Source: Legionella shakespearei DSM 23087 (GTDB taxonomy: Bacteria; Pseudomonadota; Gammaproteobacteria; Legionellales; Legionellaceae). From it: a DNA stretch of 64,000 nucleotides. Below are positions 39,677 to 50,041 of the stretch, one piece after another. The notes under the pieces are model-generated. The model saw only the letters and a list, made by a program, of their open reading frames with translations. It was not told the origin of the DNA and did not search any database. Both the position numbers and the translations under genes were made by a program. The DNA is taken from assembly GCF_000373765.1 (NCBI RefSeq), contig NZ_KB892437.1, forward strand, positions 1 through 64,000. The letters are read 5' to 3'. How positions within the stretch are numbered: the first letter of the stretch is position 1; the number at the start of each line of letters is the position of its first letter.

Positions 39677-42623
39677 TGTAAGAGCCAACCCCACACGCAA
39701 AATAACAGGGTGGGGTTTTGGCTTAATTTTTCTCCTGTTGGCTTTTTGCTTTAGCCAACAGCTTAACGCTGCGCCTGTAAAAGAAACTGTCAAAGAAAAC
39801 ACAGCTACTCTGGTAGAGTATTTAGCACAGGAAAAAACAAATTTAACTATAACTATTAACGATGGCAAACTTCACAGCTCGCCAAAGGATGAAGAGCAAT
39901 ACAAATTAAGAATGCAGCAAATTTCAACCATGCTGTCCATGATCAGTGCCAAAATTGAGACACTGGAAGGTTTTCTCGATAATCAGAACAAACAGCAAGT
40001 CAATCTGAATCTGAGGTTAAAGCATTTACAACAACTCCCCTTGGCCAGTGGCGAATTAAGCATACAAGAACGTGTTGCAAAGGTTGAAACCTTATTAACG
40101 GTTAACAAGAAAACAATAGAACTTATTAATGAAAATCTTGAGCTGGCAAAACAATTACAATTGATCCTCAATGATGAAATAAAAGATTTGCAATTATGGA
40201 AGGCAAATTTTGACCTGGAACAAAAGCTGGTCCAAATCAAACAGCAAAAGGATCAGTTAAATCTCGAACTCGGCAAACTGTACCAAAACAATATCACTAG
40301 CGGAAATGTACCTAAAGCACAAGATGACAAAGGGCAGTCACAGATTGAACGCGAAGCGCAACTGTTCGTTAATAATGAGCATATTGCACTCATTCATCAT
40401 CATCTCAACTCGCTGGCACTGCAAAAAAGAACAATAAAAGCCAATATGATGCTTTTAAAATTGGCTGATGCCAAAAACCTGCAATTGGCCACTGATACGT
40501 ACAAAGACACAATGAACCAATATAACGGGATTGAAAAATCACTGAACCAGATGTTGGTTGTTCTCAGCAATGAAGCGAATATTTTATCCACACCAGCATT
40601 GAAAAAATCGATTAGTACTTTGGAGCTGAAGGTCAAAGAGCACATTGCTGAAATAAAAACGCAAAAAACTGTTTTGGCTAAAAACCTGGATGACTATCAA
40701 AACCAACTGAAACGTCTCATTTCCTCACGTCAAAGTCTGGCTGAATACAAGATCAATAGCTGGCCTATTATCATTCAGAAAATAATTAATATACCTAATT
40801 TATTTTATAAGTATGTCAAAACTCTGACCCTGAAGGTTTACGATAGTTATACCTGGCTAGATGCCTTGCCAGCGGCCATCCTGTGGGTTCTTCTTGGCAT
40901 GATTGCCACGCTTTTTTACCTGTTGAACCGATTTCTAAAGACCTTAAGCAGTGATAAAGAACGCTCACGATTAACCGGTTATCTCTACGATGGCGCAATG
41001 ACCATTGTACAAAGAAATATTCCCTATTTATGTTTGTTGGCCATGTTATGGGTTGTACTTTATATAACCAATATTTCCTATGCTAATTATCAGTTATTAT
41101 TTAATTTAATTGTAGTCTGGATCACGTTCAGAGTACTGGTTTTGATTGCCCGTCTGGTATTACTGGAGAGGATTTCCGACTCTTCCGGGAAAGACGTCAA
41201 ATTATATTATCGTTTGAAATGGCTCTTTCTGTTTGGGGGATGGACAACAGCATTAATGGTATTTAGTCATATATTGCCATTGTCCATTTTGCTGCAAGAT
41301 ATATTCAATCGCTTGTTTATGCTCTTTATACTAGCCTTGTCACTGGTCGCCTGGAAGAGTAAAGACGTTATTCCCTATCTTTTGAGACCCGTTTTGAAAG
41401 GCAAGAAGCGTTACTATAAAAATGCCATTTCAGTTTTGGTTGTCCTTGTCCCCATTACTTTATTCACTACGGCAGTAATTGGACTTATAGGCTTTGTCAA
41501 TTTGGCATGGACCATGAGTCGTTATCAGGCCTATATTCTGATTGTTCTGGTCGGATACATCCTCGCCCGAGGTCTGGTCTTCGATGCTTTGGAACTGTTC
41601 TCTGAGTGGATGATTTCTTCATTGAAAAATGGCTGGCTTTGGATTGAAGTGTTTTTAAAGCCTGTTGATGGAATTCTTCGCATTGTTCTGTTTTTGCTGA
41701 GTATTTTAGTGTTATTCCAACTGTTTGGCTGGCACTCCGATTCAATGGTCATCGTAGGCATAGAAAAAATTGCTCAATACAGTATTGTTAATTTTACCGG
41801 CATTCACATTACTGTTGCCAGTGTGATTGAATTCTTCATTCTGCTCGCTATTTTCGTCTGGGCTTCAAAATGGACTCGTGAATTCTGTTATCGCTGGTTA
41901 TTTCGAAACACTAAGGACGTTGGAATTCGTAACAGCTTGTCCGTGTTTGCCCAATATTCAGTAATATTATTGGGAACTTTTATTACCCTACATGTTCTGG
42001 GGCTTGATTTTAGCGGCATGTCAATGATTCTTGGCGGACTTGCTGTTGGTATGGGATTTGGCTTAAGAGATTTTGCCAGTAATATTGTCGGTGGAATTAT
42101 GCTGTTGATTGAGCGCCCCGTAAGAGAAGGGGACTTAATCACTATTGGTGAATACGAAGGGCAGGTAGCACATATTGGTATTCGCTCCATGCGCGTTTCC
42201 TCCTGGGATAATACTCAGGTGCTGATACCCAATGCAGAAACTTTTAATAAGCCATTTACTAACTGGACGCATCAGGACGGAATTGTAAGAACGGTGATTC
42301 CGATTAAAGTGAGCAGGGCGGATGATCCGGTCATGATTCAGCAGTTAATCCTGGATGTATTGGCGATTATTCCTGAAATTGTTGCAGATCCTCCGGCGCA
42401 GGTATTCCTGAAAAAAATTGATGCAGCTCTGATTGAATTTGAAGCCAGATACTTTATTAATGTGCAGTCTCATAATCGCGTTGAAATTCGCTCAAAAGTT
42501 CTGTTTGCTATCACAGCGCAGTTTAAAGCAGCGGGAATAAAACCACCAATCGAACCGATTAAAGTTGAGTTTAAGGATGGACATGGAGATTTCTATTCAA
42601 AAAGTGCTCCCTCCCAAGACTGA
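39633..42623 (+). CDS. MscK/KefA-type mechanosensitive channel
   Basis: A large protein of 996 residues at most. It has a signal peptide or first helix ([20 protein letters not shown]), a long coiled-coil periplasmic part (about 60-370) and about ten membrane helices. The C-terminal MscS core has the pore helix [21 protein letters not shown], then [15 protein letters not shown] and [16 protein letters not shown]. It protects against hypo-osmotic shock. The ATG at 39633 overlaps aspS by 44 bases; an in-frame TTG at 39651 is the alternative, and the true start is uncertain. Confidence 0.88.
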   Translation: MNWEYDLHPLVRKNNVRANPTRKITGWGFGLIFLLLAFCFSQQLNAAPVKETVKENTATLVEYLAQEKTNLTITINDGKLHSSPKDEEQYKLRMQQISTMLSMISAKIETLEGFLDNQNKQQVNLNLRLKHLQQLPLASGELSIQERVAKVETLLTVNKKTIELINENLELAKQLQLILNDEIKDLQLWKANFDLEQKLVQIKQQKDQLNLELGKLYQNNITSGNVPKAQDDKGQSQIEREAQLFVNNEHIALIHHHLNSLALQKRTIKANMMLLKLADAKNLQLATDTYKDTMNQYNGIEKSLNQMLVVLSNEANILSTPALKKSISTLELKVKEHIAEIKTQKTVLAKNLDDYQNQLKRLISSRQSLAEYKINSWPIIIQKIINIPNLFYKYVKTLTLKVYDSYTWLDALPAAILWVLLGMIATLFYLLNRFLKTLSSDKERSRLTGYLYDGAMTIVQRNIPYLCLLAMLWVVLYITNISYANYQLLFNLIVVWITFRVLVLIARLVLLERISDSSGKDVKLYYRLKWLFLFGGWTTALMVFSHILPLSILLQDIFNRLFMLFILALSLVAWKSKDVIPYLLRPVLKGKKRYYKNAISVLVVLVPITLFTTAVIGLIGFVNLAWTMSRYQAYILIVLVGYILARGLVFDALELFSEWMISSLKNGWLWIEVFLKPVDGILRIVLFLLSILVLFQLFGWHSDSMVIVGIEKIAQYSIVNFTGIHITVASVIEFFILLAIFVWASKWTREFCYRWLFRNTKDVGIRNSLSVFAQYSVILLGTFITLHVLGLDFSGMSMILGGLAVGMGFGLRDFASNIVGGIMLLIERPVREGDLITIGEYEGQVAHIGIRSMRVSSWDNTQVLIPNAETFNKPFTNWTHQDGIVRTVIPIKVSRADDPVMIQQLILDVLAIIPEIVADPPAQVFLKKIDAALIEFEARYFINVQSHNRVEIRSKVLFAITAQFKAAGIKPPIEPIKVEFKDGHGDFYSKSAPSQD

Positions 42624-43266
42624 AGATGAATTAATCAGTCGTTGTTATGCAATACAAGGCTTAAGCTTTTCGCAACTGGCTGTCAGGCTGGGGCTTGAAA
42701 TTCCGCGCAACGCAACTCAGCGCAAGGGGTGGGTAGGGCTCGCTCTGGAACTGGCTTTGGGAACTGACGCATGCAATAAATCAGCCCCCGATTTTCAGCA
42801 GTTAGGAATCGAACTTAAAACACTTCCTCTGGCAAAATCAGGCAAGCCCGCCGAATCAACGTTTATTACCTCTATACCATTACTAACGATTCACCAGCAA
42901 AATTGGAAATCCTCTCAATGCTTTGCAAAGCTTAAGCGAATGCTTTGGATTCCTGTTGAGGGTGACACAGACCTTCCTTTTGAACAAAGAAGAGTAGGCT
43001 GCGGTTTTTTATGGTCTCCGGATGCCTTACAGGAAGAGGTGTTAGCCACAGACTGGAATTATTTAACCCTGCAAATCAGCACAGGCCAACTCGAAACACT
43101 GGATTCGACAGCCGGTGACTATTTACAGGTACGGCCTAAAGCCGCTAACGGCAAATCACTCTGTTATGCATACGACCATGAAGGCAATAAAATACAAACC
43201 CTGCCACGAGGATTTTATTTACGTAGCAAATTTACCGCAGCAATAATGGCCAGTACTTTATCTTAG
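42583..43266 (+). CDS. mutH: DNA mismatch repair endonuclease MutH
   Basis: About 227 residues. MutH nicks the unmethylated strand at hemimethylated GATC sites. The catalytic signature is in ALGTDACNKSAPDFQQLGIE, continuing into ELKTLPL (D...ELK), preceded by GWVGLALE. The ATG at 42583 has AAGGA five bases upstream; in-frame starts at 42565 and 42577 are less well placed. It overlaps the channel gene by 41 bases. Its presence implies Dam-directed repair in this organism. Confidence 0.9.
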   Translation: MEISIQKVLPPKTEDELISRCYAIQGLSFSQLAVRLGLEIPRNATQRKGWVGLALELALGTDACNKSAPDFQQLGIELKTLPLAKSGKPAESTFITSIPLLTIHQQNWKSSQCFAKLKRMLWIPVEGDTDLPFEQRRVGCGFLWSPDALQEEVLATDWNYLTLQISTGQLETLDSTAGDYLQVRPKAANGKSLCYAYDHEGNKIQTLPRGFYLRSKFTAAIMASTLS

Positions 43267-43267
43267 C

Positions 43268-43724
43268 GTGAGTTATGGATAAGAATCTTGATTTACCCAG
43301 CCGTTACTTCGATGCCGTTCGGGCTGAGGAAGCGCGATAGCGCTGTCTCGAAGCCTTGGCATGGTGCTAAGGTTTTGAGACCTGAAGTATTCCCACGAAA
43401 ATGATTTATTTATCAGCACTACCTCTTCTGTTTCCTTATGCTCTCTCATAACCTAAAGAAAACCGAGCCGCGACCGTTAGGAAGCGGAAATTTTGGATTT
43501 ACACCTAATGAGTAATCCACAATGGAGTGCATCGAACTGTTCCGCTTCCTTACGGTCGCGGCTCGGTTTTCTTAGCATGATGCTCTTTTGTACTCTTGAT
43601 TAGCGAGTCACAATACAGGCTCAAGGGGAAATTTCGTGGGGATTCCTCAGTTCGAGACAGCGCTATCGCGCTTCCTCAGCCCAAACGGCCGACTGGATAA
43701 ACACTCTTCTTATCCTTACTCACA
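43268..43724. repeat. Family E element (copy 2) interrupted by a family B element (copy 3)
   Basis: A family E left half (43268-43390) and right half (about 43630-43724, ending CTTATCCTTACTCAC) flank a family B pair of arms (43456-43573) whose orientation is inside-out relative to the other B copies. The whole gap is one large nested palindrome and contains no gene. Confidence 0.82.
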
Positions 43725-45053
43725 TTATCTCATGGATAATGAAGAATCATGATCCGAATCACTGTCACTCAACTCAAAAATTAAGTCTTTGTCCGACAGA
43801 TCAAAATCATGCAATAAATTTCTTTCGGTTTTATCCGTTCTCATTTTAGCTTGAATGGATTTGGGATTACTGTTTAAAGCAGCGGTGATCGAAGACCTTC
43901 CCTGCCTTGGAGGGGTCAAGGGGGCTTCAAGTCCGAAGAAATTCAAGGTGTCCCTATACAGATGTCCGTGCCCACCGCGCAACATCACAGGAAGTAGCTT
44001 TAAATTATTTTCACAACTTTTACAGCACAATTTCAGTACACCAATTTGCAAAGGCTGCTCCGAGGTATATTGCTGCTCATCCATTCTTCCTAAAACATAT
44101 TTAGCCAATAACTGTTCAGCATGCACACTCTTAACTGATACCAAACCTTTAAATTCTGGTATGGGCAATACCTCCTCAGTAGAGCTTTCTTGTGAATATG
44201 CCATGAAGGTAATTTTTTTATCCTGTGCACTTACAGGCAATAAAATGGTGAAATTTAATTGTTCCTGTTTCCACATCAATCTGATTTCTTCAGAAAAGGT
44301 TTCTTTATCACAAATCATTGCATGAGCAAATTTTGAAAATGCGGTATTGAATACATCACCAGGGAGCGAAATACCACCAATGGCTTTCATTTTATCAGCA
44401 CACAGATCGGTAAGAGTTTTAAAATCATCGTAATTGTCATGTAGATTTTCTGGAAAGCTTTTGATGAATTCATGCATGAGGGCCAGACGCGCGGTTATTA
44501 TAAAAATAATTTTTTGTTGATCATCTGGCTGTGACATATTAGCGCTAATAATAATTTTTCCCTGATGAAAAGCACTGGCAGCACAAACAGAAAGAGAAAG
44601 GGGCAGGGAGAACAGACGTGCCAAAGAATCCATTCTGCGAATGGAGAGAACACCATCATTTTGATGCCGATGATCATCAACGCCGAATAGTTTATCCATT
44701 AATTCATCGATTTCATTATGAAGCCTCTCTTGCGTACAATCAAACTGTACGTCAGAAGCTAACTCTGAGCTCGCTGATTCAATCTTGCCTTCTATAAAAT
44801 TAATAAACTCAGCTAATGACTCTATAGAATTAAGATGTTTCTTTACCGTGCTTGCAGACTTTTGTGCAAGGTTTAACGACAGCAACTCTGCACTGAGCAT
44901 GCTGATAAAATGATGAATCCCCGGATGCATTTTTACCAGATTTTGTACGTAAAGAAATCCTTCATAACCACTAAAACCATCCTTTTGTTTGGCTCTTATA
45001 CTTGCAAGTAAAATGTTGGTAATAATTATTTCAAGCTCTTGAACAAAAAACAT
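43725..45053 (-). CDS. Putative effector with OTT_1508-like deaminase signature
   Basis: A 442-residue protein without a signal peptide. Residues 311-313 read HAE (in SVKSVHAEQLLAKYV) and residues 344-347 read CKSC (in LKLCCKSCENN), the zinc-ligand spacing of the cytidine-deaminase fold. The preceding LARLFSLPLSLSVCAASAFH and ANMSQP stretch also recalls the OTT_1508-like deaminases known from intracellular bacteria. The C-terminus is acidic and Ser-rich (DLSDKDLIFELSDSDSDHDS), compatible with a Dot/Icm translocation signal. The substrate could be a nucleic acid, nucleotide or protein. Effector status and activity are inference from motifs and neighbourhood. Confidence 0.55.
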   Translation of the reverse strand: MFFVQELEIIITNILLASIRAKQKDGFSGYEGFLYVQNLVKMHPGIHHFISMLSAELLSLNLAQKSASTVKKHLNSIESLAEFINFIEGKIESASSELASDVQFDCTQERLHNEIDELMDKLFGVDDHRHQNDGVLSIRRMDSLARLFSLPLSLSVCAASAFHQGKIIISANMSQPDDQQKIIFIITARLALMHEFIKSFPENLHDNYDDFKTLTDLCADKMKAIGGISLPGDVFNTAFSKFAHAMICDKETFSEEIRLMWKQEQLNFTILLPVSAQDKKITFMAYSQESSTEEVLPIPEFKGLVSVKSVHAEQLLAKYVLGRMDEQQYTSEQPLQIGVLKLCCKSCENNLKLLPVMLRGGHGHLYRDTLNFFGLEAPLTPPRQGRSSITAALNSNPKSIQAKMRTDKTERNLLHDFDLSDKDLIFELSDSDSDHDSSLSMR

Positions 45054-45196
45054 AAGATTTTAAAAGATTAACAAATGAACTAGAAGGGTATTATATATAC
45101 AGAGCGCGGTATTGCAAGTGTTCTCTTGCATAAATGTGCCATCAAATGCAATTTATAATCAAATTCATCTTAGTTTATGCTCTCGCCGCAACAAAA

Positions 45197-45290
45197 ATTC
45201 CGCTCCCTCACGGTCGCGGCTCGGTTTTCAGTGCACAATGAAGTAGATACGAACGCACGAAAACCGAGCCGCGACCGTGAGGAAGCGGAA
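45197..45290. repeat. Family B palindromic element, copy 4
   Basis: Full arms in the GCTCCCTCACGG/CCGTGAGGAAGC variant, with conserved flanks GCAACAAAAA and CAGTTAGACTGGCA. It fills most of the 302-bp gap between two minus-strand genes; nothing else is visible there. Confidence 0.92.
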
Positions 45291-45355
45291 CAGTTAGACT
45301 GGCAGGGACTGTGTTTCTGTCTACCCCCGAGATTGCAGACCGGCTACAAATGGAG

Positions 45356-46345
45356 TTAAAAAGACCTTAACTCAGTGCCATTCATTACATGCCTGGCATT
45401 GTCTTCGTCTGTCTCATTGCTTGAAAGAGAGTTCTCCGAGGAACTGGCAGTCAAATTCCATGTACTATTATGAAAGGGAGCTTCCTCAGAATTCTTTTCA
45501 ATCTGATTATTATGGCTTATTTCACTGTTTATTGCTGAATGCGATTCATTAATTTTAATTACATCACCCTGTACAGGCTCATTCGGCAAAGTAGTCCACC
45601 ATATAATTCCACTAATTGTTGCAATTAGAAGCAAGGCAATGATTGCTGTTGAAATAATAGTGAGCAGGCTGGTGGCTCCTGCCGTAAAAATGAGAGGAAG
45701 GATCATGCATCCACCTGCAACAAGAGCGGCGGAAATGTAAAGCAAAGTAGTTTTTAATTGATTGGATTTCTCTTTGGGTAACCAGTTAGTAAAAATATTC
45801 CCGTTCGGAATAACAGAATTTCCCTTTAAGTAAAAAAGAGTAATATTGGACTGTTGTTCGGGAAATACTAAATCACAAAACACTCTTTGCTTGTTTAATT
45901 TGATTGCATTTTGAATGGTAAGAAATGGCGTTATTAATTCCAGCTCATGAATAGCGTCAATCTCCGTTTGCCATTCTTTATCTATATTGACCTGATCTTG
46001 ACTATATTCTGTTGCAAAGCGAATCATCAGAGTAGCGATAATATCAAAATGGACAGCATCCAGAATAAGGCGATCAGCAACACGTATTTTGCTATCGCGG
46101 TCGTCAGGAAATTGCGGAACACCAAAAAAGTTTCTGATGCGCGATTCGTTATGAGAACCAATAAAGTCAAAAATAGCTTTATGGTTATTGGAAAGTATTT
46201 TCCTGAGCGTCTCATCAGAAATGTCTTTTTTATCATATCGAGCCTTTATGGCTTCTTTCAATTCATCAAGATGAGATAACTTATTCAAAAAAAGACGTTT
46301 GTATTCGGCATCAAGCAATGCCTTGCTAGCAAATATACTGTTCAT
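45356..46345 (-). CDS. Putative effector with a membrane hairpin
   Basis: A 329-residue protein of unknown family. Residues 1-200 are soluble and helical with many charged residues. Two closely spaced hydrophobic helices follow at about 205-255 (TTLLYISAALVAGGCMILPL, and LLTIISTAIIALLLIATISG into WW), then an 80-residue Ser/Asn/Glu-rich tail (SEEAPFHNSTW, SSENSLSSNETDED). A soluble head, hairpin and polar tail without signal peptide is common among Legionella effectors that sit on host membranes. The neighbours are other effector candidates. No function can be given. Confidence 0.5.
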   Translation of the reverse strand: MNSIFASKALLDAEYKRLFLNKLSHLDELKEAIKARYDKKDISDETLRKILSNNHKAIFDFIGSHNESRIRNFFGVPQFPDDRDSKIRVADRLILDAVHFDIIATLMIRFATEYSQDQVNIDKEWQTEIDAIHELELITPFLTIQNAIKLNKQRVFCDLVFPEQQSNITLFYLKGNSVIPNGNIFTNWLPKEKSNQLKTTLLYISAALVAGGCMILPLIFTAGATSLLTIISTAIIALLLIATISGIIWWTTLPNEPVQGDVIKINESHSAINSEISHNNQIEKNSEEAPFHNSTWNLTASSSENSLSSNETDEDNARHVMNGTELRSF

Positions 46346-46462
46346 AAAATAAGACTCGATTTATTCAATAAAATGTGAGTGAATATTTTGGGGTATCGTT
46401 TTCCCGGTTACAAGCAACTGTCTTGTCTGCGTATCTTTCCGATTTACGTCGTCACCCGATCT

Positions 46463-46565
46463 ACGTCGTCCTGAGCGCGTCTTTTTGCGCGAAGGATCTC
46501 CTGAAAGCGGCACGGTGCCAGTATTTGGAGATCCTTCGCGCAAAAAGACGCGCTCAGGACGACGT
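46463..46565. repeat. Family A palindromic element, copy 6
   Basis: Nearly perfect arms around GGCACGGTGCC. A partial extra end (TTTACGTCGTCACCCGATC) lies just to the left, as if a second copy had been cut short. Confidence 0.92.
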
Positions 46566-46600
46566 ATGCAGGAGTCATTGCCATCAACCGGTAAATTTAA

Positions 46601-47398
46601 CTACGACATCATTGCCTTTGGAATATATTCTTTAACACTTTGAATAGGCTGTGATATTTTGTCTCTAAGTATGGTTCTGAATTCAGTATTCGTCGCAAAA
46701 TATTTAATAGACTGCTCTAGTCCTGTATAAATTCCAACATCAAAAGCTCGTGTTTCTACATTAACTTTAAGTTCACGAATACGAGCTAACTGATCCTGAC
46801 TTGGCTTGGACGAAGAAGAGGAAAAGAAAGAAGCTGCTGAAGAAACCGCAGCATATCCCCAAGACAGCGTATTGGAAAACATATTGCTGCTTTCTTCCGT
46901 CTGTGTGGTAATTTTAGGCCATACCTGCATAAAATCAGTACTACACAATGGTGCCATGAGTTTAACCATTCTTTGTACATCAGGATAAGCCAGATTATCC
47001 AGAGAATTCTCTACTTCAGCACTGAGACACCAGTTATATACAGTCTTCATTTCAGCTAATTGCTCGTAAAAATCAGTCATACTGAAGCGTTCAAGAATCA
47101 TGCCCGCGACACCGAGATATAGAAAACTGGTAAGAAAATAATTAACAAAATCCGGAACGGGTAAAAAGAACCCCACAAGCCAGGAACCACCATAAGCCGT
47201 TAAACCTGTACTTAAAGCCTGGTATAAGTACATTTCATTGACACTAAGTTCGAATTGATCTGTATACTCCTTTAACGCTTTTGCATGAGTTTTATTATTT
47301 AAGTCAAATGGTGCTGCGGTGAGTGCTCTCAGAGCTTCTGCTCTTTTCGCACGAGCCGCTTCGACTTCTGCCATTCCTACTGCACTTAGTTTACTCAC
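46601..47398 (-). CDS. Hypothetical protein with central membrane segments
   Basis: About 265 residues. The GTG at 47398 is preceded by AAGGAGAG five bases upstream, which decides the start; a TTG 21 bases further up is in frame but has no site. An N-terminal charged helix (AEVEAARAKRAEALRALT) is followed by a hydrophobic hairpin at about 85-125 (YGGSWLVGFFLPVPDFVNYF and LTSFLYLGVAGMIL). A Ser-rich linker (AASFFSSSSSKPS) and a soluble C-terminus follow. I recognise no family; it is divergent from the LegK1 gene. An effector role is possible but unproven. Confidence 0.55.
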   Translation of the reverse strand: MSKLSAVGMAEVEAARAKRAEALRALTAAPFDLNNKTHAKALKEYTDQFELSVNEMYLYQALSTGLTAYGGSWLVGFFLPVPDFVNYFLTSFLYLGVAGMILERFSMTDFYEQLAEMKTVYNWCLSAEVENSLDNLAYPDVQRMVKLMAPLCSTDFMQVWPKITTQTEESSNMFSNTLSWGYAAVSSAASFFSSSSSKPSQDQLARIRELKVNVETRAFDVGIYTGLEQSIKYFATNTEFRTILRDKISQPIQSVKEYIPKAMMS

Positions 47399-47542
47399 AA
47401 TGTCTCTCCTTGAGATCAAAAAATTATTTATACTATAAAATCATTCATTATTGGAAGAGAATTTATTAGGATGTTTAAATTAATTAACAACAGGTTTGTG
47501 TTGTGTTAAAATGAGGCCATTTAATCAAAATAGTTTCAAATA

Positions 47543-49129
47543 ATGGTTCGCACGGTTGCACTACATGTCAGACCTACACATCTCACTTCATGGAGTCATG
47601 ATGACATTCTAAAGCGAGAAGCCTTGAATTTTCTGTTACATAACGGAAAAAATAACAGCGTATGGCATGCTGATGCCAGTTATGAATCTACTTATAAATC
47701 AGTAAAATACAATTTCACTTTTTCCCAATCCATTATAAAACTGCCACCTCGCAAGGGAAAAGATCGCAGCCGATATAAAATATTTGATCCATCCGTTACA
47801 CCTAAAGGGAAGGGGGGCTATGGAATTACCTATCCGCTGACAGGTTCTATTACGTTTCAATCAGCAGATTTTTCAGTCAAAATTAGCAGTAAAAAGGTGG
47901 TTAAAGTTCAGGAACATCCGACCAATCTCCGTCTTGGTTCTGTTTACAACGAGTATAATGCATTGAATAAAGCTGGGCATTTAAATGCCTGTTCTCCTGT
48001 TTTTTCTGAGGATCCTAAAGGCAAAAAAAGCTATTTAATTATGGATTGCGCTAAAGGAATTCCTTTGGAAAAAATTCTTCATCCCGAAAAATATTCACAT
48101 ATTGCTGAAAATCTGCCAGAACTCACCGTCGAAAAGCGCATTGAATTGAGTTTGGCTATCTTACAGGCAATCAAAACTCAGGTGACTGACAGAGGACTGA
48201 TACATAGAGATATTAAACCAGGAAATATACTGGTTGACTTAAATACCAGTCCTCCTACAGTTACTGTAATCGACTATGGCTTTGCCATCACAATGGAACA
48301 TCAGGATTATCGTAAGCTGGGAACACGAGCATACAGGGCACCAGAATCGTTTGTTGATCATCCCGTATATACTTCGAAAGCTGATATTTATTCTGCTGGC
48401 AGACTATTAAGCTATTTATGGGGCGATGATTATCATAACTATTATATAGATCGCCAGAAAAGCCCGGAATATATAAAAAGCAAATCTACAAACGAACAGC
48501 TGTTTTCACTATCTGAAATTGCTTTATTTCTTGGAGATAAAGAACAACAAGAAATCCGCTCTTGCCTGGCAAGTATGATAGAACAACGGCCAGAGAAACG
48601 CTCTTCTCTGGATGAAACTATCAGACAATTTAGCGAGATTAAGGCTCAATACAGTAAGTTTATCCCTTTAACTAATGAACCCTGTTATTCATCCAGGTTT
48701 GAGCGTCAACTGGATGATAAGCTATCAGCTATTCACGGCAAAATAAGGCATTTGCGAACTAAAGAATACGAGTTACGCCAAAGAGGACATACGCAAACAG
48801 CTGATGCCATGAAAAATCTGGTGGATAGACTGAGCAAAAATACTGAATATTTACAATCACATCGCACACCAGTTATCCTGGATCGATATCAGAACGCATG
48901 CTTAAGAGAAATTGACAGGGTTAAAGATGTCTTTGAGGAACATCGTAACATTCGCTGGTTGATCGCCGAAGTTGCTACAGCAATCGGTTTACTAGGCGTT
49001 GGCTATCTTGTTGCGCTTGGCATTAATTATCATCAAACAGGTCGGTTGGGATTATTTGCTCAAACGCAATCATCTCGATTGTTAGATGATTTTAAGGACA
49101 CTGTTAGTGCAGATTTTCTTCCTGTATAA
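47543..49129 (+). CDS. legK1: LegK1-type serine/threonine protein kinase effector
   Basis: A 528-residue eukaryote-like kinase, nearly the size of L. pneumophila LegK1 (529), which is translocated by Dot/Icm and activates host NF-kappaB by phosphorylating IkappaB-type proteins. The Gly-rich loop is GKGGYGITYPL and the catalytic loop HRDIKPGN (221-228). The metal motif is DYG (244-246) instead of DFG, the APE-type segment is YRAPESF, and KADIYSAGRLL is subdomain IX. The C-terminal 100 residues form a helical region with one hydrophobic segment (EVATAIGLLGVGYLVAL). The symbol rests on remembered similarity and synteny; another LegK paralogue is possible. Confidence 0.75.
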   Translation: MVRTVALHVRPTHLTSWSHDDILKREALNFLLHNGKNNSVWHADASYESTYKSVKYNFTFSQSIIKLPPRKGKDRSRYKIFDPSVTPKGKGGYGITYPLTGSITFQSADFSVKISSKKVVKVQEHPTNLRLGSVYNEYNALNKAGHLNACSPVFSEDPKGKKSYLIMDCAKGIPLEKILHPEKYSHIAENLPELTVEKRIELSLAILQAIKTQVTDRGLIHRDIKPGNILVDLNTSPPTVTVIDYGFAITMEHQDYRKLGTRAYRAPESFVDHPVYTSKADIYSAGRLLSYLWGDDYHNYYIDRQKSPEYIKSKSTNEQLFSLSEIALFLGDKEQQEIRSCLASMIEQRPEKRSSLDETIRQFSEIKAQYSKFIPLTNEPCYSSRFERQLDDKLSAIHGKIRHLRTKEYELRQRGHTQTADAMKNLVDRLSKNTEYLQSHRTPVILDRYQNACLREIDRVKDVFEEHRNIRWLIAEVATAIGLLGVGYLVALGINYHQTGRLGLFAQTQSSRLLDDFKDTVSADFLPV

Positions 49130-49206
49130 ATAATACCGAACGTTTCTGGCATTTTCCTTTCTGTGCAGTATAGAATTAATGAATAATATTAAACCCGAGT
49201 CAGCAC

Positions 49207-49665
49207 ATGAAATTTGCCACTTTATTAAAATTAATGCGTTTTTGGCCGCCTTTCTGGGGCGCCGGAATTCGGGTAAAAAGTTTTAACGAGGATTTTACCT
49301 GCATTATTGTGCAAATGAAGATGAGGTTTTGGAACAAGAATTATGTCGGAACTCATTTCGGTGGTTCTTTATATGCCATGACCGATCCCTTTTATATGCT
49401 GATGTTAATGACACTATTGGGAAAGGATTATATTGTCTGGGATAAATCAGCCAGTATCCGTTATAAAATCCCTGCCAAAGGAACTGTTTACGCCAAATTT
49501 GAACTCAGTCCAGAGCAAATTGCGTCAATAAAATCACAACTACAGCAAAGCAATAAGATAGAACCTGAGTTTTTAGTTCAGATAACAGATGAAAGCGGCA
49601 ATGTCATCTGTGACATCAATAAAGTGCTCCATATTTCGAAAAAAGTAAGGAAAAAGGAGCAATAA
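49207..49665 (+). CDS. DUF4442 hotdog-fold protein
   Basis: A 152-residue protein of the DUF4442 group, related to acyl-CoA thioesterases. Family features are FWPPFWGAGIRV, MRFWNKNYVGTHFGGSLYAM (the hotdog helix with the catalytic-type Asn/Gly/Thr) and VWDKSASIRYKIPAKG. There is no signal peptide. It stands between legK1 and small unknown genes, with a family G palindrome right after its stop. The substrate is unknown. Confidence 0.8.
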   Translation: MKFATLLKLMRFWPPFWGAGIRVKSFNEDFTCIIVQMKMRFWNKNYVGTHFGGSLYAMTDPFYMLMLMTLLGKDYIVWDKSASIRYKIPAKGTVYAKFELSPEQIASIKSQLQQSNKIEPEFLVQITDESGNVICDINKVLHISKKVRKKEQ

Positions 49666-49667
49666 TT

Positions 49668-49702
49668 GTAGCCTTGATGCAACGTAGCGAAATCAAGGCT
49701 AC
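49668..49702. repeat. Family G palindrome, copy 3
   Basis: GTAGCCTTGATGC...GAAATCAAGGCTACG, 2 bases after the DUF4442 stop; a likely terminator. Confidence 0.85.
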
Positions 49703-49782
49703 GCTTAAATATTAAATCCAACTATCGACTCATTAGCAATTTATGCTTATAGTAATGCCCAAAATAACAGTGGAAGACATTT

Positions 49783-50016
49783 ATGGTTCACTTTAAAATT
49801 GGCGATCAAATATGGATTATCAGCTTTGAAACTGAGGAAGAGTTTTATTTATTATCCCGACAAACGGTCACTGAATTGCTGGAAGACGGGGTAGAGTGTG
49901 AAGATGAATTTAATACCTTCCATGTTTCTTATGAAGATATTTATAATACGAAAGCAGAAGCAGTTAATGCAATGATTCAGCGGCTGAACATGTTGCGTGA
50001 AGATAAAAAGAATTAA
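49783..50016 (+). CDS. Small acidic hypothetical protein
   Basis: 77 residues, rich in Glu and Asp (FETEEEFYLLSRQ, LEDGVECEDEFNTFHVSYED). No signal peptide or membrane helix. It ends 25 bases before the beta-lactamase gene on the same strand and may be co-transcribed with it. I recognise no family. Confidence 0.6.
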   Translation: MVHFKIGDQIWIISFETEEEFYLLSRQTVTELLEDGVECEDEFNTFHVSYEDIYNTKAEAVNAMIQRLNMLREDKKN

Positions 50017-50041
50017 GTGTGTACCTCTGGAGATGTTGTAA

